Origin: Cristatella mucedo
Taxonomy: Eukaryota > Bryozoa > Phylactolaemata > Cristatellidae
DNA: 64,000 nt
Reading direction: 5' to 3'
Assembly (NCBI GenBank): GCA_009760855.2
Contig: WPIO01000014.1
Location: forward strand, 3,464,501 to 3,528,500
Shown one piece after another: positions 10,061 through 22,399 of the stretch. Positions within the stretch are counted from its first letter, which is position 1. Each line of letters starts with the position of its first letter. Position numbers and translations under genes: made by a program. Below the pieces are notes generated by a model. It did no database searches. It worked only from the letters and a program-made list of their open reading frames with translations, and was not told where the DNA came from.

Positions 10061-11274
10061 GCCCCATTCGAAAATTTCTGGCTCCAGCCAAGCCTTCAAC
10101 ACCAGAGGCTAACGTCCTATTCAATTCGACTATGTCTATAGCCCAAACTATTTTCCGCTATAGTCATGGCACATTTAAATGCAAGAATGCCAATGCATAT
10201 GTAATAAAGGCAAACTACAGTTCTACCTCAGCAGGAACAATTCAAAGCTGAATAATAGTGAATTCGATCCGAGTACTTCTGAGATGCTCACGGTGTCAAC
10301 CAATCATCTCTCTTGTTAAATGAACCGTGGAAAAGCCGACCACACCGTTAGTCTAATGCAATTCACAGGGGTTGCTAAACACAGTCTATATGGCATACAC
10401 TGCTTGAGCACTGCAAGCCACTGACCCAGCAGGTGGGCAAGCCCATCGATAGGACTCGCACATTCTGTCTCTCAACACCACACTAAAACAACAGCAGACC
10501 TCGGTCAGACTCTACTAACTTGCCTTATGACCTTATGTTGTTGTTTGGCCTGCAACTTCACTGGCTATATATGTATAGTTGTTTAATGCGTCCTCGAGAC
10601 TACTGGTGCACAGGAGTGCCTGTGCCTTAGAAAAATAGCACCCGATTTTTTGGGTAGACTATGCAGTCGAGCATTGATATCGAGGCCAGAGATAGTGGAA
10701 TACGAGTCAACCGATCAAGTTGCATCCCATGAAAAAGCTGCATTCCTTCAAGCAAATGGGTGATACCAATGCTAGTGCAACGTCTCTTAGCATGCAAACA
10801 ATGCCAGTGTAACTAAAATATTTCTGAACGAAATCAATACTGGAACATTCAATAATCTAATGAGAGATGACGATCTGCAGCACATCCTCAACCCCAATAT
10901 GCAAACCTAGTTATGCTTACTTAAAGTATACGCACACATACCACATACTCAAATAGTCATTTGCATGCAAATCACTTCTCCAGTTCTCTCGCTTCTAGCA
11001 CTACATTAGTTTGTAATACAAAAACTAGTTGCATTTTTAGTAGAGCCACATGGTAAAACATGGCAGACCTCTGCGAATAGGTAATAAACAATGTCCGAAA
11101 TCGTGAGATTCTTGAGATGAACGACACCAGTAAGAAGAAACATGATATAGTGCTGTTCACATCAGCACTACAATCAAACTCCAGATCTCATCTTAAAAGC
11201 CAACCACTGTCCACACCATTAACTCGATACTCGAGCACACACGGCCCCCAGCCTACAGTTAGCCAAACCAATAC

Positions 11275-11368
11275 CTTCACTCCTTCAGCTTTATGTGCCT
11301 TCCTTTCTGCCTTTTCTGCTTCCTTTTGCTGCTTCTTCAGTGCTTTCTTTGACAACTTCTGATCACCT
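11275..11368 (-). CDS. DARS1: Aspartyl-tRNA synthetase, cytoplasmic: lysine-rich N-terminal exon
   Basis: This 94-base exon encodes a highly charged helix (seen: LSKKALKKQQKEAEKAERKA). A basic amphipathic extension like this precedes the OB fold in many eukaryotic cytoplasmic aminoacyl-tRNA synthetases, where it helps bind tRNA or assemble the synthetase complex. The acceptor is gtattttag|AGG and the donor GTGAAG|gtattg, ending in phase 0. The assignment to DARS1 rests on strand, order and phase agreement with the three clear exons downstream, because the lysine-rich sequence alone is not diagnostic. The exon carrying the start codon must lie to the right and was not identified. Confidence 0.8.
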
Positions 11369-11970
11369 CTAAAATACATTCAACATTCTATTTGCTGTGC
11401 GCTGGTGCTGCATGTTTAGGGCGAAGGTTATGCAGGCAGATGAAAGGGAAGTTGAGGAGGACTAAGGATTGATTGCTTTAGAAAAAGTACTGGTAGATAT
11501 GGCAATTGATATAGCTAAACAAAAGCACATTTATCAAAAAGATAGCACTATGATGCCAAAAATATGCATTAGGACGATGAGTGAACAATCAAGATTACCG
11601 AGTGGTACTAGAGCCCAGCAGTCAAGATCGGCTAATTTCAAGCAGCTTCGTTTGGCAGAGTGGTAGAAGAGCCATTGCAGTTTTGACCCAGTTTGTAATG
11701 AGCACTAGGATAAAAGACTGACTGCTACATGGCTCATAACAACAAGCTGGGTCGTGAAGAGCTGCTGTTATCGTAACTATCTGGCGGTAAGCTGAAACAA
11801 AGGCACCAAAAGCGTGTGCTGATATAGATTCGTGTGTACCAAAAACTGGTGTTTTTGGTACACACAAAACAGGCAATGACCACTACCTCTGCAGGGAGGC
11901 ATAAGCTGAATCTGCCTGGGTGAGCATCCAAGCAATGAGATCACACTGGACTTTCCCACCTAACACTTAG

Positions 11971-12153
11971 ATGAGCCGAAGACCAGCAGCTAAGTGTGGA
12001 CAGTCAGAGCTGAGTGGCATGAACTGCCAGTCGGGCTCTGAGGCACTTCATGAATTTGCCCGAGGCCTTGAACAGTTATTAAGCCCAGCCAATTATGCGA
12101 ACAATCAACAAAGTAGCACAACATCGTCACTATTCCAGGGCACTGTCTACAAG
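11971..12153 (+). other. Possible unrecognised coding exons, 11.97-12.72 kb
   Basis: A frame with non-random composition (CQSGSEALHEFARGLEQLL) ends at a good donor-like site (CTACAA|gtgagt, 12151-12152). A second frame at 12325-12717 (WIEIVETVILSDNARVGNRK) also ends at a donor-like TCGAG|gtaatt. No family recognised, and the connection is speculative. Confidence 0.25.
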
Positions 12154-14644
12154 TGAGTGACTTGGGAAATGACCCTATCACAGGTCAACATACACCGATA
12201 TCTTGACAGTTTCAGGCCAGTTTAGGGAAAGAAAGTGTGAAAGCTCAGTTTGGCTAAAACTGAATTTGACAGATGCAACTACACACCAGTGGTGAGAAAT
12301 GCTAGAGCAACGTTTGCATGATCAATGGACGAACAGACTCAGCTGTGGATTGAAATTGTGGAGACAGTCATTCTTTCAGATAATGCACGAGTTGGAAATA
12401 GGAAGCAGTCTTTGCAGCTTCACCGCGCTGCTAATGCACCAAAGCAGGGTAGTACGCCTGACACTGTCTCAGCTTCCGGTGCACAGCTTGACACCAAAGT
12501 TGGCCACTCACCAGAGTGCCTGAGCAGCCAACTGTTCTTAAACAAAGGGCGTGACTTAGCTAGCAATGCTGAACCTAGCAATACTGAACCTACAAAATTA
12601 GATGACCACAATGCTATGGATAACATGTTCCAAAAAGACAATAATAATTCAGTGGTGCTGGTCGCTGTGACTTGGGGAGGCGGTGAGGGGATTGCAGCAC
12701 CAATTGGCTCGAGGTAATTGTGCCTCGAACCCAATCTCTATAAGTGTTTTTGCAAGCAGCTGAGCTTTCGGACAGGCTTCTGAATGAGGATTAAGTAAGG
12801 GCTTAAACTTATACAATAGCAGCTAGCGTTTTACCATAAGCCTTTAGTGTGACACCTATTACGGTGCTCATTGTGCTGGAATACGATTTTGTGCCTTGTG
12901 TCAGTAATTGCCCAGAAGGGTTTATTTGCAAAGGACGGAGACTCGGTAAGACAGAGAGGACTTGCCAAATAATAAACAGTATAAACACTTGCAGCTTAAA
13001 AAGTTATATGACCGTAGAACAGACGAACACATTTGCATGTTGCCCTTTTTCTGACCCTCGTAGTTATTAATGAGATAGCTCAGAAAGCTCAGTAATACGA
13101 AGCAGCCAGCCAATAACGAGGTCATCGAGGTCATATTTAGCAATCGACTAGTGGAACAAGAACCCATCAACCAAGCTGTCCCGTGGGTCTATTGAATAAA
13201 TGCATCACAGATAGCTGCCCTTCACAGTAGACAAGCGCAAAAGGTTGCAGACACGCATGTGTCTCCCACTAGCCCGAGCCAACCTACCACTATTGCCAGG
13301 CCGCCGGTAAGCAACACGAAGTAACTGGCTTCCATCTAATTAAAAGCCGGTGAGCATTAGTCCTATTGCTCAAATCCGGTGAGCTTTAAGCTTCAATGCA
13401 TTGACTGCAGTCACGACACAGTGCCGAAACAACTTCATGCTGGTACCTGCTCAAGCAACTGCACTGCCAGAGAGCCACACTTTGCATGATGCCGGTGGCA
13501 CTGCCATGTCAGTTGAGGGTGTGAAAGAAGCTGCTAGATCTCTGCGGAAGTGGTCAATCATGAAGCAAGCCTCCAGCTTCCACACAAGTCGGCAACAATA
13601 ACTCACCCAACCAGCATTGCTCCGAACACACCCATCAACACGGTATGCCCTATAGTGGTCTGCAAGAGTCCCATGGCCCTGCCGAGAAAGTACGGTTTTT
13701 TGAAACTCCTGCTAATTTGCCTCGGAGGCCCACACACCCACTGCACTGCAGGGCGACGACAAATTATCACGACTTGTTTCAGCTACCACTTGCTCGACGG
13801 GAGCATCCCGTAGCGTTCAAGCCAGCTTACTCCGAGCAGCATTCGGCATCTACAACTGCATTCGACAGAAGGCAGCGCCAATTCAACTACATGTGCACCA
13901 ACCCCATAGGCATCACAATACATCATTACTCAGTAAGCCAACTACACCGGTCAGCTGCTACTTGGGCTAGCGAACACTTATTTCTGTCGCCCTCAGTAGT
14001 CCTGCTTTATGCGGGTCTACACGGTCCTAACCCATACATCCTTCTTTATCTGATTGTGGGTCGTCATTGTAGCCAGTGGGGCTACTTGGACAGGGAAAGT
14101 GAAATAAAGTTGAATGGATGAAAATGAAGTTGGAAGGCCGCCAGAGATTCGCTTTATGCTTGGTAACTGCCGTCAAGCGCTCTAGCTAGCCGAATAACCT
14201 GCCCAGATGACGCTGCGCCATACATGCATCTATATCAGCAGCCGAAAGGTGCCTCACTACAAATGACGAGATTCGTGACGACAATGCGCTCAGCTCATTC
14301 CATGTTCATTCACTTATTTATACTTTTCTGAAAGTCCGAAACCATTGCTGCATCCGAAAACTAGACTCGGTTTGGCTGGAGCTGGCAAGCGGAAGGCGGC
14401 ATTCCAAGTTGCCAGCCTCGGGGGTATCGGTAGAAAGCAACGCTCCCACGATGCAAATGTAAGCTGTAGTACTTGGAAACTGCCGAAGTATGCATGCAGG
14501 AAATCCTCACGCGTGAACGTATTCAATCTCGGCCACCTTTAAACGTAGCGCAAGTAAGGCGGGTTTTTTGTGAGAGTAGTGTAAGCCTGCTGTATAGTCA
14601 GTGGTACTTGCGCCTACACTTACGAATGACCCCCGCGCGAATTA

Positions 14645-14990
14645 GGGCAGCCACGTGCCCACGATACCCGCGCACGGGCAGGAACCCCGAAGACTCCAAA
14701 CGTGCGATCGAACCAAGTAATTGGCGCTATCAGGCTGGCGAGCACCTCCTCGCCGCCGCCGTTCTCCTTATTCTCCGCGGTACTCGCGCCGGACAACTAC
14801 GACCTGCACGCAAGGAAGGGCAGCCACGTGTAAACAATACAAGAGCTGGGTAGGAACTACAATATCCACCACACACACGTACAGACCCGACCAAGCAAGC
14901 GCTACGACTCCAGTTAGCGAGCACCTACTCGCCGCAGTCGTTTTCCTTATCTTCCATGGCAATTGCATCAGCCGCCAGAAGCGCGTCGGC
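14645..14990. repeat. ~173-bp degenerate tandem duplication
   Basis: Two head-to-tail units begin with gggcagccacgtg at 14645 and about 14818. They share 'gcgagcacctcctcgccg..g.cgtt.tccttat' and scattered blocks between. Divergence is clearly visible, so the duplication is old. Confidence 0.7.
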
Positions 14991-15689
14991 TAAGAGTCAC
15001 GTCTAGCGGAAGGAAGTTGCCGCCGGCGCAATCGCGGAAAGCCTCAGTTCCGCTCCGAAGCCTCAGTTCCGTTCCAGGTCTAAGGGTGGGGCCACCGATG
15101 AGACTGGGCATGAAGCGCGATGGACTATACTCCAAGTGATAACGTGCAGCAGGCTCATTAAGAATTTTAGGGACGTGATATCTGTAGTACATTCAAATGC
15201 TACTTGGAACGCTCAGCCTTCAGCTGAAAGCAGTGGTAAATTCTGAAACAGCGGCTACTAAAGACCACAAGAACGAAGATGAAGAAGCCTTTTAAAGGTT
15301 TGCATCCGTCTAAGCCAACATCCGGTGCCGTAGAGTAGCTGCAGCTGTTCGAAAGATCCACCCGAAAATGATGAGCTGCATAAAAACCGATCGGTTAGCA
15401 TCGGTCAAGCTGAGGTTGGGATAATGCAGCTGGTGCGTCACGCCCACAAAGCGACCTCGAAGCTTAAGTTCAATGGACTGGTCTAGCCGTAACTGAGAAA
15501 GCAGACTATCCGCTCAGGGTACTTGAAATGCTCCTCTCCTCTCCTTTGAAGATGTTGACGTTACCGGATTGCGGGAGATTGTTCAGGCGATAAGGGCGTT
15601 GCTAATCGTGACGCCCCATTGAACGGCGTTGTGCAGGAGCAGCGAAGTGCATTAGCAAGAAAAGTTTATGAATAGTATCTCCGTCAGTA

Positions 15690-16950
15690 ACTCCACAAAA
15701 TCATAAAGACCATGTGGGTGTTACGCAGGAGAGTTTTGTATAGCGCACTCACAGCCTAAGCGGCTTTCGGTACGCATTCGGTAGCCACAGACTTCGTCTC
15801 ACGCAACAAAGAGAAAGTGCGAAGCATAGCAGAGTCAGGAGAGCAGTTGAGGTTTTGAGTAGCATAGAAGTAGCAGTTCAGGACCGCTGAAAAAGATGTG
15901 CCATAGTCGGCAGTTGGAGAGTAGTTGTCGTTGCGTAAGAATTGTGGAAGCTAGTTCCACAGTCTAGGACCTGCAGAGCTAAAGCTTCTGTCGCCAACAG
16001 TCTTTACGCGGAGGAATGGGACAGCTAATTTATTGTCCACACAGGACCTGAGGGCGCGAACAGGCTGAAACTGGTGCAGCAGTTCAGCTAGGTATGAAGT
16101 AGCTAAGCCGTGGCGGGCCTTATGAGTCAGCTTAAGAACTTTCCTCTATATCCGTTGCTCAACCGGCATCCATCCTAGATCTTTGAGCAAAGGAGACACG
16201 TGCTCCAACCTCTGGGACTTTAAGACTAGCCTTGCAGCCATATTCATAGTCCGCTGTAGTGGCATAATAGCTTTCTTTGGCAGCCCAGCCAAAAGGGAAT
16301 TACAATAATCAAGCCGAGACAGAACTAAAGAGCTAGTTAAATTTTTTACAAGCCACTGTGGGAGACAGCTTCTAATCTTGGATAGGGATCGGATGTGATG
16401 GCTAGCTGTAGAGGCAGTCTTCTGAATGAAGCTTTTGAAATTGAGGCAGCTGTCGAACACGACACCTAGATTACGAGCACGTGGTGAAGGTCGCACAATA
16501 GCATCACCTATTAGAACAGCAAAGCCTTTTAATCCAGCCATACGCTTAGGGTGTCCTATGAGCAGCAGTTCGGTTTTATCGTCATTTAATTTCAGGAAGT
16601 TTTCCGACATCCAGGATCGAATAACGGTAAGGCAAGCATTCAGTTTCTCAGTTGCTGCAGCAGATTCCGACGGTTTAAATGACAAATACAACTGAGTATC
16701 GTCAGCATAGAAGTGATATCCTATTCCATGGGCCTTAATCACTTTTCCCAAAGGTTGTGTTTAAATGGAGAACAGCAAGGGACCGAGTACAGACCCTTGA
16801 GGGACTCCACGGGTGACCCTTCTCATGTCTGAGACCTGACCCCCACACGACACGGATTGAACACGATCAGATAAGTATGATTTAAACCACGCCAGTGCTT
16901 CGTCTGCCAGACCGATCGTTGTTCTCAATCGTTCAAGCAGAACTAATGCA
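15690..16950 (-). mobile_element. Family B LINE, 5'-truncated RT and 3' UTR
   Basis: Minus-strand frames encode a reverse transcriptase distinct from family [17 protein letters not shown], a single stop, then HFYADDTQLYLSF, NFLKLNDDKTELLLIGHPKR and the C-terminal SRLDYCNSLLAGLPKK block. The 3' UTR (about 15690-15830) shares the 'ctttctctttgttgcgtgaga' and 'gaaagccgcttaggctgtg' segments with the copies at 25463 and 44100. The YADD centre is intact but the frame is broken twice, at 16760 and 16146. Confidence 0.9.
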
Positions 16951-17631
16951 CTCGTTGTCAACGTATATTAGTGCTGCTATGGTTCATTGCCTTTTACTCA
17001 GTGCAACCTGCGACCCTGGACCCGGAGGTAAAGGACTACGCCTGAGTAAAGAAAAATATCTGCTTATTTGTGCACGAGTCATCGATGTCTGGCGAAATAC
17101 CAGAATAACGTGCAAATAAAAGCGTATCGATAATAAATAACAACCGAGATACCACGATACATTCTATTCAATCCGAAAGACACTATTTTTTAACAAACTT
17201 AGACCGCATATATCAGGAAAACATTCATTTTATTGGATGAGAAATAATTGTGCACTGTGCGTTAATGTATAGTTACCGTGTATTCCGCGAACGGGCACTT
17301 GTCGAAACAAAAGGTGTGCATCACGGGACTTTCGCTAGTCCCCGGTTTTTCATAATTAAAAACGCCATTCTTAATGCGTATGCAAGAGTTTTTAAGACAT
17401 CGTGCGGCACAATAGCAGTGGTTCTATTGAAAACTGGATCGTGAGGAAGGAAGCATAATCATCAAAACGAGGGTGCAGCCTATAGACCTGTGCTGACGAA
17501 CGAGAGTGTGAGGTATGCACCACTGGCCGCGTCGAACAAGGAACGGTTGCTTTCAATGGGACACCGAGCACGAGAACTTCTGTACATTGGAGAGAAACGC
17601 TGTCCTAAATAAAAAAGGAGGTAGAATGTCT

Positions 17632-18092
17632 ATCCACCACCAGGCTAAGCATCGTACCGCCCGCTCTTCTGAATCGAACTATTTACTTATACCTCGTACA
17701 AAACTCAAATCCTTCGGAGACCATGCCTTTAGTTCGCATGCTTCCAAAGCCTGGATCTCACTCCCGACTTGCATCACGACATTTCCCGACTTGACCACAT
17801 TTTAAAGAAACTAAAAACGTATTATTTCTCACAGCATTAAGTGGGCCCACGTGATTCGAACTATTATGTGCTTATGCGTGCTGACACTGTGCATGTTGGC
17901 ACTAACTACACTTGCGTACTGACCGTGTGCATGTCACCCCTCACCATGTTATTCTTGTTGTTTATTGAGCATGCTACCACAAATCATTCGATCGCGCTTC
18001 TTTTGCAGCAAATGTGAAGTTCCTAGAAAGAGATTTGAGTTCTCTGAGGACGCTTTATCAAGTGTGCTAGTATTATTAAAATTACTATTATT
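17632..18092 (+). mobile_element. Family A LINE, diverged 3' fragment
   Basis: Encodes HHQAKHRTARSSESNY...AFSSHASKAW (the C-terminal part of ORF2), then the 3' UTR and the 'aagttcctagaaagagattt...gaggacgctttatc' end with a decayed TTA tail. It is clearly older than the copies at 7415 and 30636. Confidence 0.85.
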
Positions 18093-18299
18093 ATCCATTG
18101 TGCGAGGCAGGAGAGAAAAGCCATAGCCATAACACGGGCAAACGGAACGAGATGCTGCGGGTTATGGTTATTGCTCACCTAGCACCAACATGAATAGGCG
18201 TGTCGGGCTGCTTGTACCTCACGCGTCCCGTCAGTCTTAATACGACAGGCTGTCCTGGCAAGATCAAGGTCTTGCCCCTCCTTGACCCTTTTGACCCTT

Positions 18300-19899
18300 G
18301 TAGCGCAGCGCCGGCCCGACTCAGTTTTAGAGCGCATGAAAATTGCTCAGCAGGAAACGCCCCTGTCCTAGAGCAAGAGGACGCAGCCATCGTAGTAGGG
18401 CAATGGGGTGATTGATATTGGCTGGCCTGTCAACCCTATAGTTCCGGCTAGCAATTTGAGAATAGGGTAATGCTTGCCGAAGGTCGCTGTCGCCGCCAGC
18501 CAACCTAGATTTGCTAGACGGTTTCCATGAGAACGAAAGAAGTAGGCGAAGAGCATCTGGGTTCTCGAGCTGTGAGCAAGGGGACGCAGAGGTCGCTGAG
18601 GTGATTGATATTGGCTGGGTTGTCAACCCCATTGTCCAAGCTAGTTATATAACGATAGGGCGACGCTCGCTAGGGCCTCATCTTCATCTTCGGCTCCGTT
18701 TCGACGCCGTTGGACTCATTTCTCTGAAAGCGAGGGAGGAGGGCGAGCTGTTCGCCGGCGATTGACGGGACAGAACGAGACAGCCTAGCAGGATTCGGTG
18801 GACTCCACCGAATACGGTCGTATCGCGCTCGAGCTAGCATTTTGTGTTTCTTTTGTGTTTGTGTGTGCGCGCTCGCACGTGGTCTCGGCATAAGGATTTT
18901 TCGGTGCGAGCTAGACGTAGTTGGTGTGGTGGGTGAGATATTCCGTTGGTTCGGGCTCCTTTGTCTATTCGGGCCGTTCCCCCTAGAGACGTAGGAAGCC
19001 TAAGTGTGGAGACGTGTTTCCTCCGCAAGAGTGCTTGAGGTGGGTGGGGGTATTCCAGCCGTTAAGATAGAAGCGGAGCCCTAGTTGTCCAGTCAGGGTC
19101 TAGGCTCCGGTTCGGGCTCCTTTGTCTATTTGGGTCATTTCCCACTATAGACGTTAGTAGCCTAAGAGTGGAGACGTTTTTACTCCGCAAGAGTGCTTGG
19201 TGTAGTGCATGGGGTATTCCTGCCGCAAGGTGGAAGCGGAGTCCTAGTTCACCCGTCAGGGTCTAGGCTCCGGTTCGGGCTCCTCGTCTCATTCGGGTCG
19301 TTCCCCACAATAAACTTAGGTAGCCTAAGTGCGGGGGACGTATTCCCTCCGCAAGAGTGCGTGTGCTGTTGAGGGCTCGTTAGGAGCGTGGAGATCAAAC
19401 TGAGCTAGACGCGCAGCGACTTTGTGCGCTTGCGAATAAAGCTCAGTAAAATCCCAAATTTGTGTCTCGCTTTCAGGGAAACGAGTCCGACGGCGTCAAA
19501 ACGGAGCCGAAGATGAAGATGAGGCCCTAGCGAGCGTCGCCCTATCGTTATATAACTAGCTGGGACAATGGGGTTGACAACCCAGCCAATATCAATCACC
19601 TCAGCGACCTCTGCGTCCCCTTGCTCACAGCTCGAGAACCCAGATGCTCATCACCTACTTCTTTTGTTCTCACCGAAGCCGTCCAGCAAATCTAGGTTGG
19701 CTGGCGGCGACAGCGACCTTCGGCAAGCGTTACCCTATTCTCAAATTGCTAGCCGGAACTATAGGGTTGACAGGCCAGCCAATATCAATCACCCCACTGC
19801 CCTACTACGATGGCTGCGTCCTCTTGCTCTAGGACAGAGGTGTTCCTGCTGAGCAATTCTCATGCGCTCTAAAACTGAGTCAGTCCGGCGCTGTGCTAC
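18300..19899. mobile_element. Foldback-type DNA element with ~430-bp inverted arms
   Basis: The arms at about 18300-18742 and 19460-19899 are inverted copies of each other at high identity. The ends read GTAGCGCAGCGCCGG on the left and its inverse on the right, with one difference. Both sides are flanked by ACCCTT (18294-18299 and 19900-19905), a possible 6-bp target duplication. Each arm contains two diverged ~193-bp subrepeats sharing attgatattggctgg. The ~715-bp centre is built largely of three ~162-bp tandem units (from 18951, 19112 and 19275). No transposase ORF is present, so it would be a non-autonomous foldback/MITE-like element. Confidence 0.8.
18951..19400. repeat. ~162-bp tandem repeat, about 2.8 units
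   Basis: Units begin with tcgggctcct at 18951, 19112 and 19275 and share 'cctaag..tggagacg', 'tccgcaagagtgc' and 'agggtctaggctccgg'. They form the centre of the foldback element. Confidence 0.85.
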
Positions 19900-21344
19900 A
19901 CCCTTCTACACCTATGCACCCCCGAGGGGGCACGATTACGAAGCAAATGCAAGGAGACGTCAAAGAATTAAACTAAAATACCGGCTTCGATGTGCAATGC
20001 CAGAATTATCATTTGTCAGAATTTGGAAAGGAGACTGCATCGTGATAATTTCGTAACATTTTCATCACTTTCAAGATAGGAGTAATGAAGTAATAAATAA
20101 TAACTCAGCTGACGCTCGGAACTGTTCGCTGACAATGCCACGGGTTCGGACTAAGCTTGACGATAGCTCATATTTTAATCATTTAACAAGAAGCCTATTA
20201 TATGTGCGGTATTTGCTACTTAGGCAACGTCTAACCAGACCTTTAGTGACTTGTCGTCTACGAGCGGGCCGTAGCCAGGCATTTTTTCATGAGGGTAGAC
20301 CTTAACCTAGCGTGGTCATCACCGAATGCCACATTAAGTAAAACAACGTTGAGTATTTCCCACGCCCTTTGACGCAAGACCAAATATTTGCACCTGTACC
20401 TACGAGCGGTTTACTTGAAACAGGAGCTCGGCGGTTGGATTTGCAATGCTTCGGACGCCCCAATACCAATCGGAAGTCTGCACAGTTTCCCAAATGCACA
20501 TTTAAACAAAACTGGTTATTAAAAGGAAGCTTGGCATGGCAGCGACGTGTAGCTGGTGCAGTCAGGGGAAAATATGTTTCTCTTTTTGCCCGGCTAATGG
20601 CTAACGGTGCCAGTCACAAGCCATTCCGACGGTGCGGACCTGACATTAACTCACGAGAGCGGCTTATGCTTGCAGAGCTGCAAGTTTTCAAGAGAACTAC
20701 TTTTAGCTTGGCATTTAAAGTATGCATTGCAAGAAGTTTGCCCTCGTCTGCGGTGACTGGTGCGGTGAGTGTTGAGAGAAGTCGGCAGTCACGGCGGTTG
20801 ACAATTTCAGTGCCCGCCCGTACGATCCAGCCTATCGCCCTGCTGCCTGCACGTGCAAGATTCGCTAGGGACTTAACAACATTAAAATATACTGAAAAGA
20901 ATTCATGAAGCACAAAATACCCACCAAAAGGCACTGGCAGTTCGCTCGGAAGCTGGTCATTTAACCTACCTCGCGTGGCAAACGGTTTAGTGCTCCTGGA
21001 GCCGCCTGCGTTTCCAGGCCGTAAATACGGCACGAAGCCTCTTCACGGTCGCACGGGGGAGCCAGGGTTTTGCCTTCGGGGCAGCAGCAAAACAATGAGA
21101 CGAGCAGTCGTGAACTGTTGCCACTGTGCCACATGCTCAACTCTCGAGAGATCGTATTTATTTGGTGCAGAACTTCCCGATTTTTGCAGAGCAAACCACC
21201 GATTCAGCTCTTAGGAGGCACTCAAAATTTGTCAAGGAATGCGCCCGCTGTACGATAGTCCTGATCGAAAGGCATGCTTCAATGCTCGCCAACAAAGTCG
21301 CAAGCGATGAGACTAGCGAAAGATGGATGCAAAGTAAGGGTCCT

Positions 21345-21455
21345 CAGCGTTTATTCAAGAGGTCGTGGGCTCGCGCCCCGAGGCATATGTTAAGCGCATG
21401 AGTAGAGATTAAGCTCTCTTGGGGCGCTATACATATGAATTATATTTTTATTTTT
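21345..21455 (+). mobile_element. SINE fragment with LINE-like tail
   Basis: Contains gaggtcgtgggctcgcgccc (the tRNA B-box region), then 'taagcgcatgagtagagattaagctctcttggggcgctata' type tail sequence and an AT-rich end. The 29528 copy has the same order in inverse orientation. Confidence 0.65.
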
Positions 21456-22399
21456 AAACTCTTGACACCGAACGTTGCGACAAGCGAACTGCGGCGGCGG
21501 CAGCTGAACTAAAGAACTCGGGCCATAAATACGGCGCTGGTACCGGTACAAGTCCTTGGCGATGGACGACAAATACCGGTGAGTCTGGCGGTACAAAGCA
21601 GGGCTAGCAACTCGTGGATGCAGTGCCGACACACGCAGCTATGCCGGCGGTAGCGCAGCGCGGTTGGAGTCGCGAGCGGCCATACCTTAATTTAGCGTGG
21701 CCTTGGCGCAGAGCGGTCGATTCAAACGCCGCAGAGGCGACTGTATAGCGCCGGCCGTACAATACAGCTCTCGCAAGCCCCGAAGTTTAACTGACCGGTT
21801 ATTACACAAGTTGGGCTTTTTGTGCCGCCTAACCATAGTGAGATATGATATATCCTGTTCGTCGTTGTAATTCAGGAACAGAGAATAGTGTCTAGGCAGT
21901 CATAATCTACCTGGCCGACCTAGCTTACCAACGTCTCCATAAAGCCTGCTCCGCAATTATGGCAGTACGCCAACTGGCGCTCCCATGCACGTGCGGAGTT
22001 ACCACGCCGACGTCGCATGGAATTCCCCGCGGACCTAAAACGTGCATCCGGTTGCAGTGCTTGGGGAATTGGAGACTCGACCCGGAGTCGTTTCACGTCC
22101 TAAGAAAGTCAAAATGAGCGGCCACTGCTCTGTTCAAATAAGCCTGCATTGGCTAAGGTTGAACACGGTCAATGTCAACCAACGTAACCGCCGAGACGTA
22201 GACACCGACGAGACAACGGCTGTGCTCTACCGTACGCAATTCCACTTAGGCCTGTCCCTCAGCTGTACCGGGTAAGCTGGATATCCCGAGAATCCAGCTA
22301 CGTACCATTTATTAGTCTTGAGGAAGATTTTTAACAGTTCAACCCAAAATATATACTTACTACTCTATGTTAATGTTTTGCCAGTAAAACGCTTTTGGG

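Larger units (their letters stand above)
5424..11274. other. DARS1 intron hosting TRRAP exons and transposons
   Basis: 5.85 kb between phase-matched DARS1 exons. It holds three LINE copies, one SINE fragment and the opposite-strand TRRAP exons. 7970-8573 and 10061-11274 otherwise show nothing I can name. Confidence 0.75.
11369..15689. other. Region without a confident gene
   Basis: Should contain the first DARS1 exon if the gene is complete, but I could not pick it. Possible exons at 11971-12717 and the degenerate tandem repeat at 14645 are listed separately. A 158-codon plus-strand frame at 13645-14121 has no recognisable content. Confidence 0.5.

Noticed and set aside
20369-21033. 179-residue plus and 139-residue minus frames
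   Set aside because: They overlap each other with no recognisable domain or splice support, so neither is convincing.
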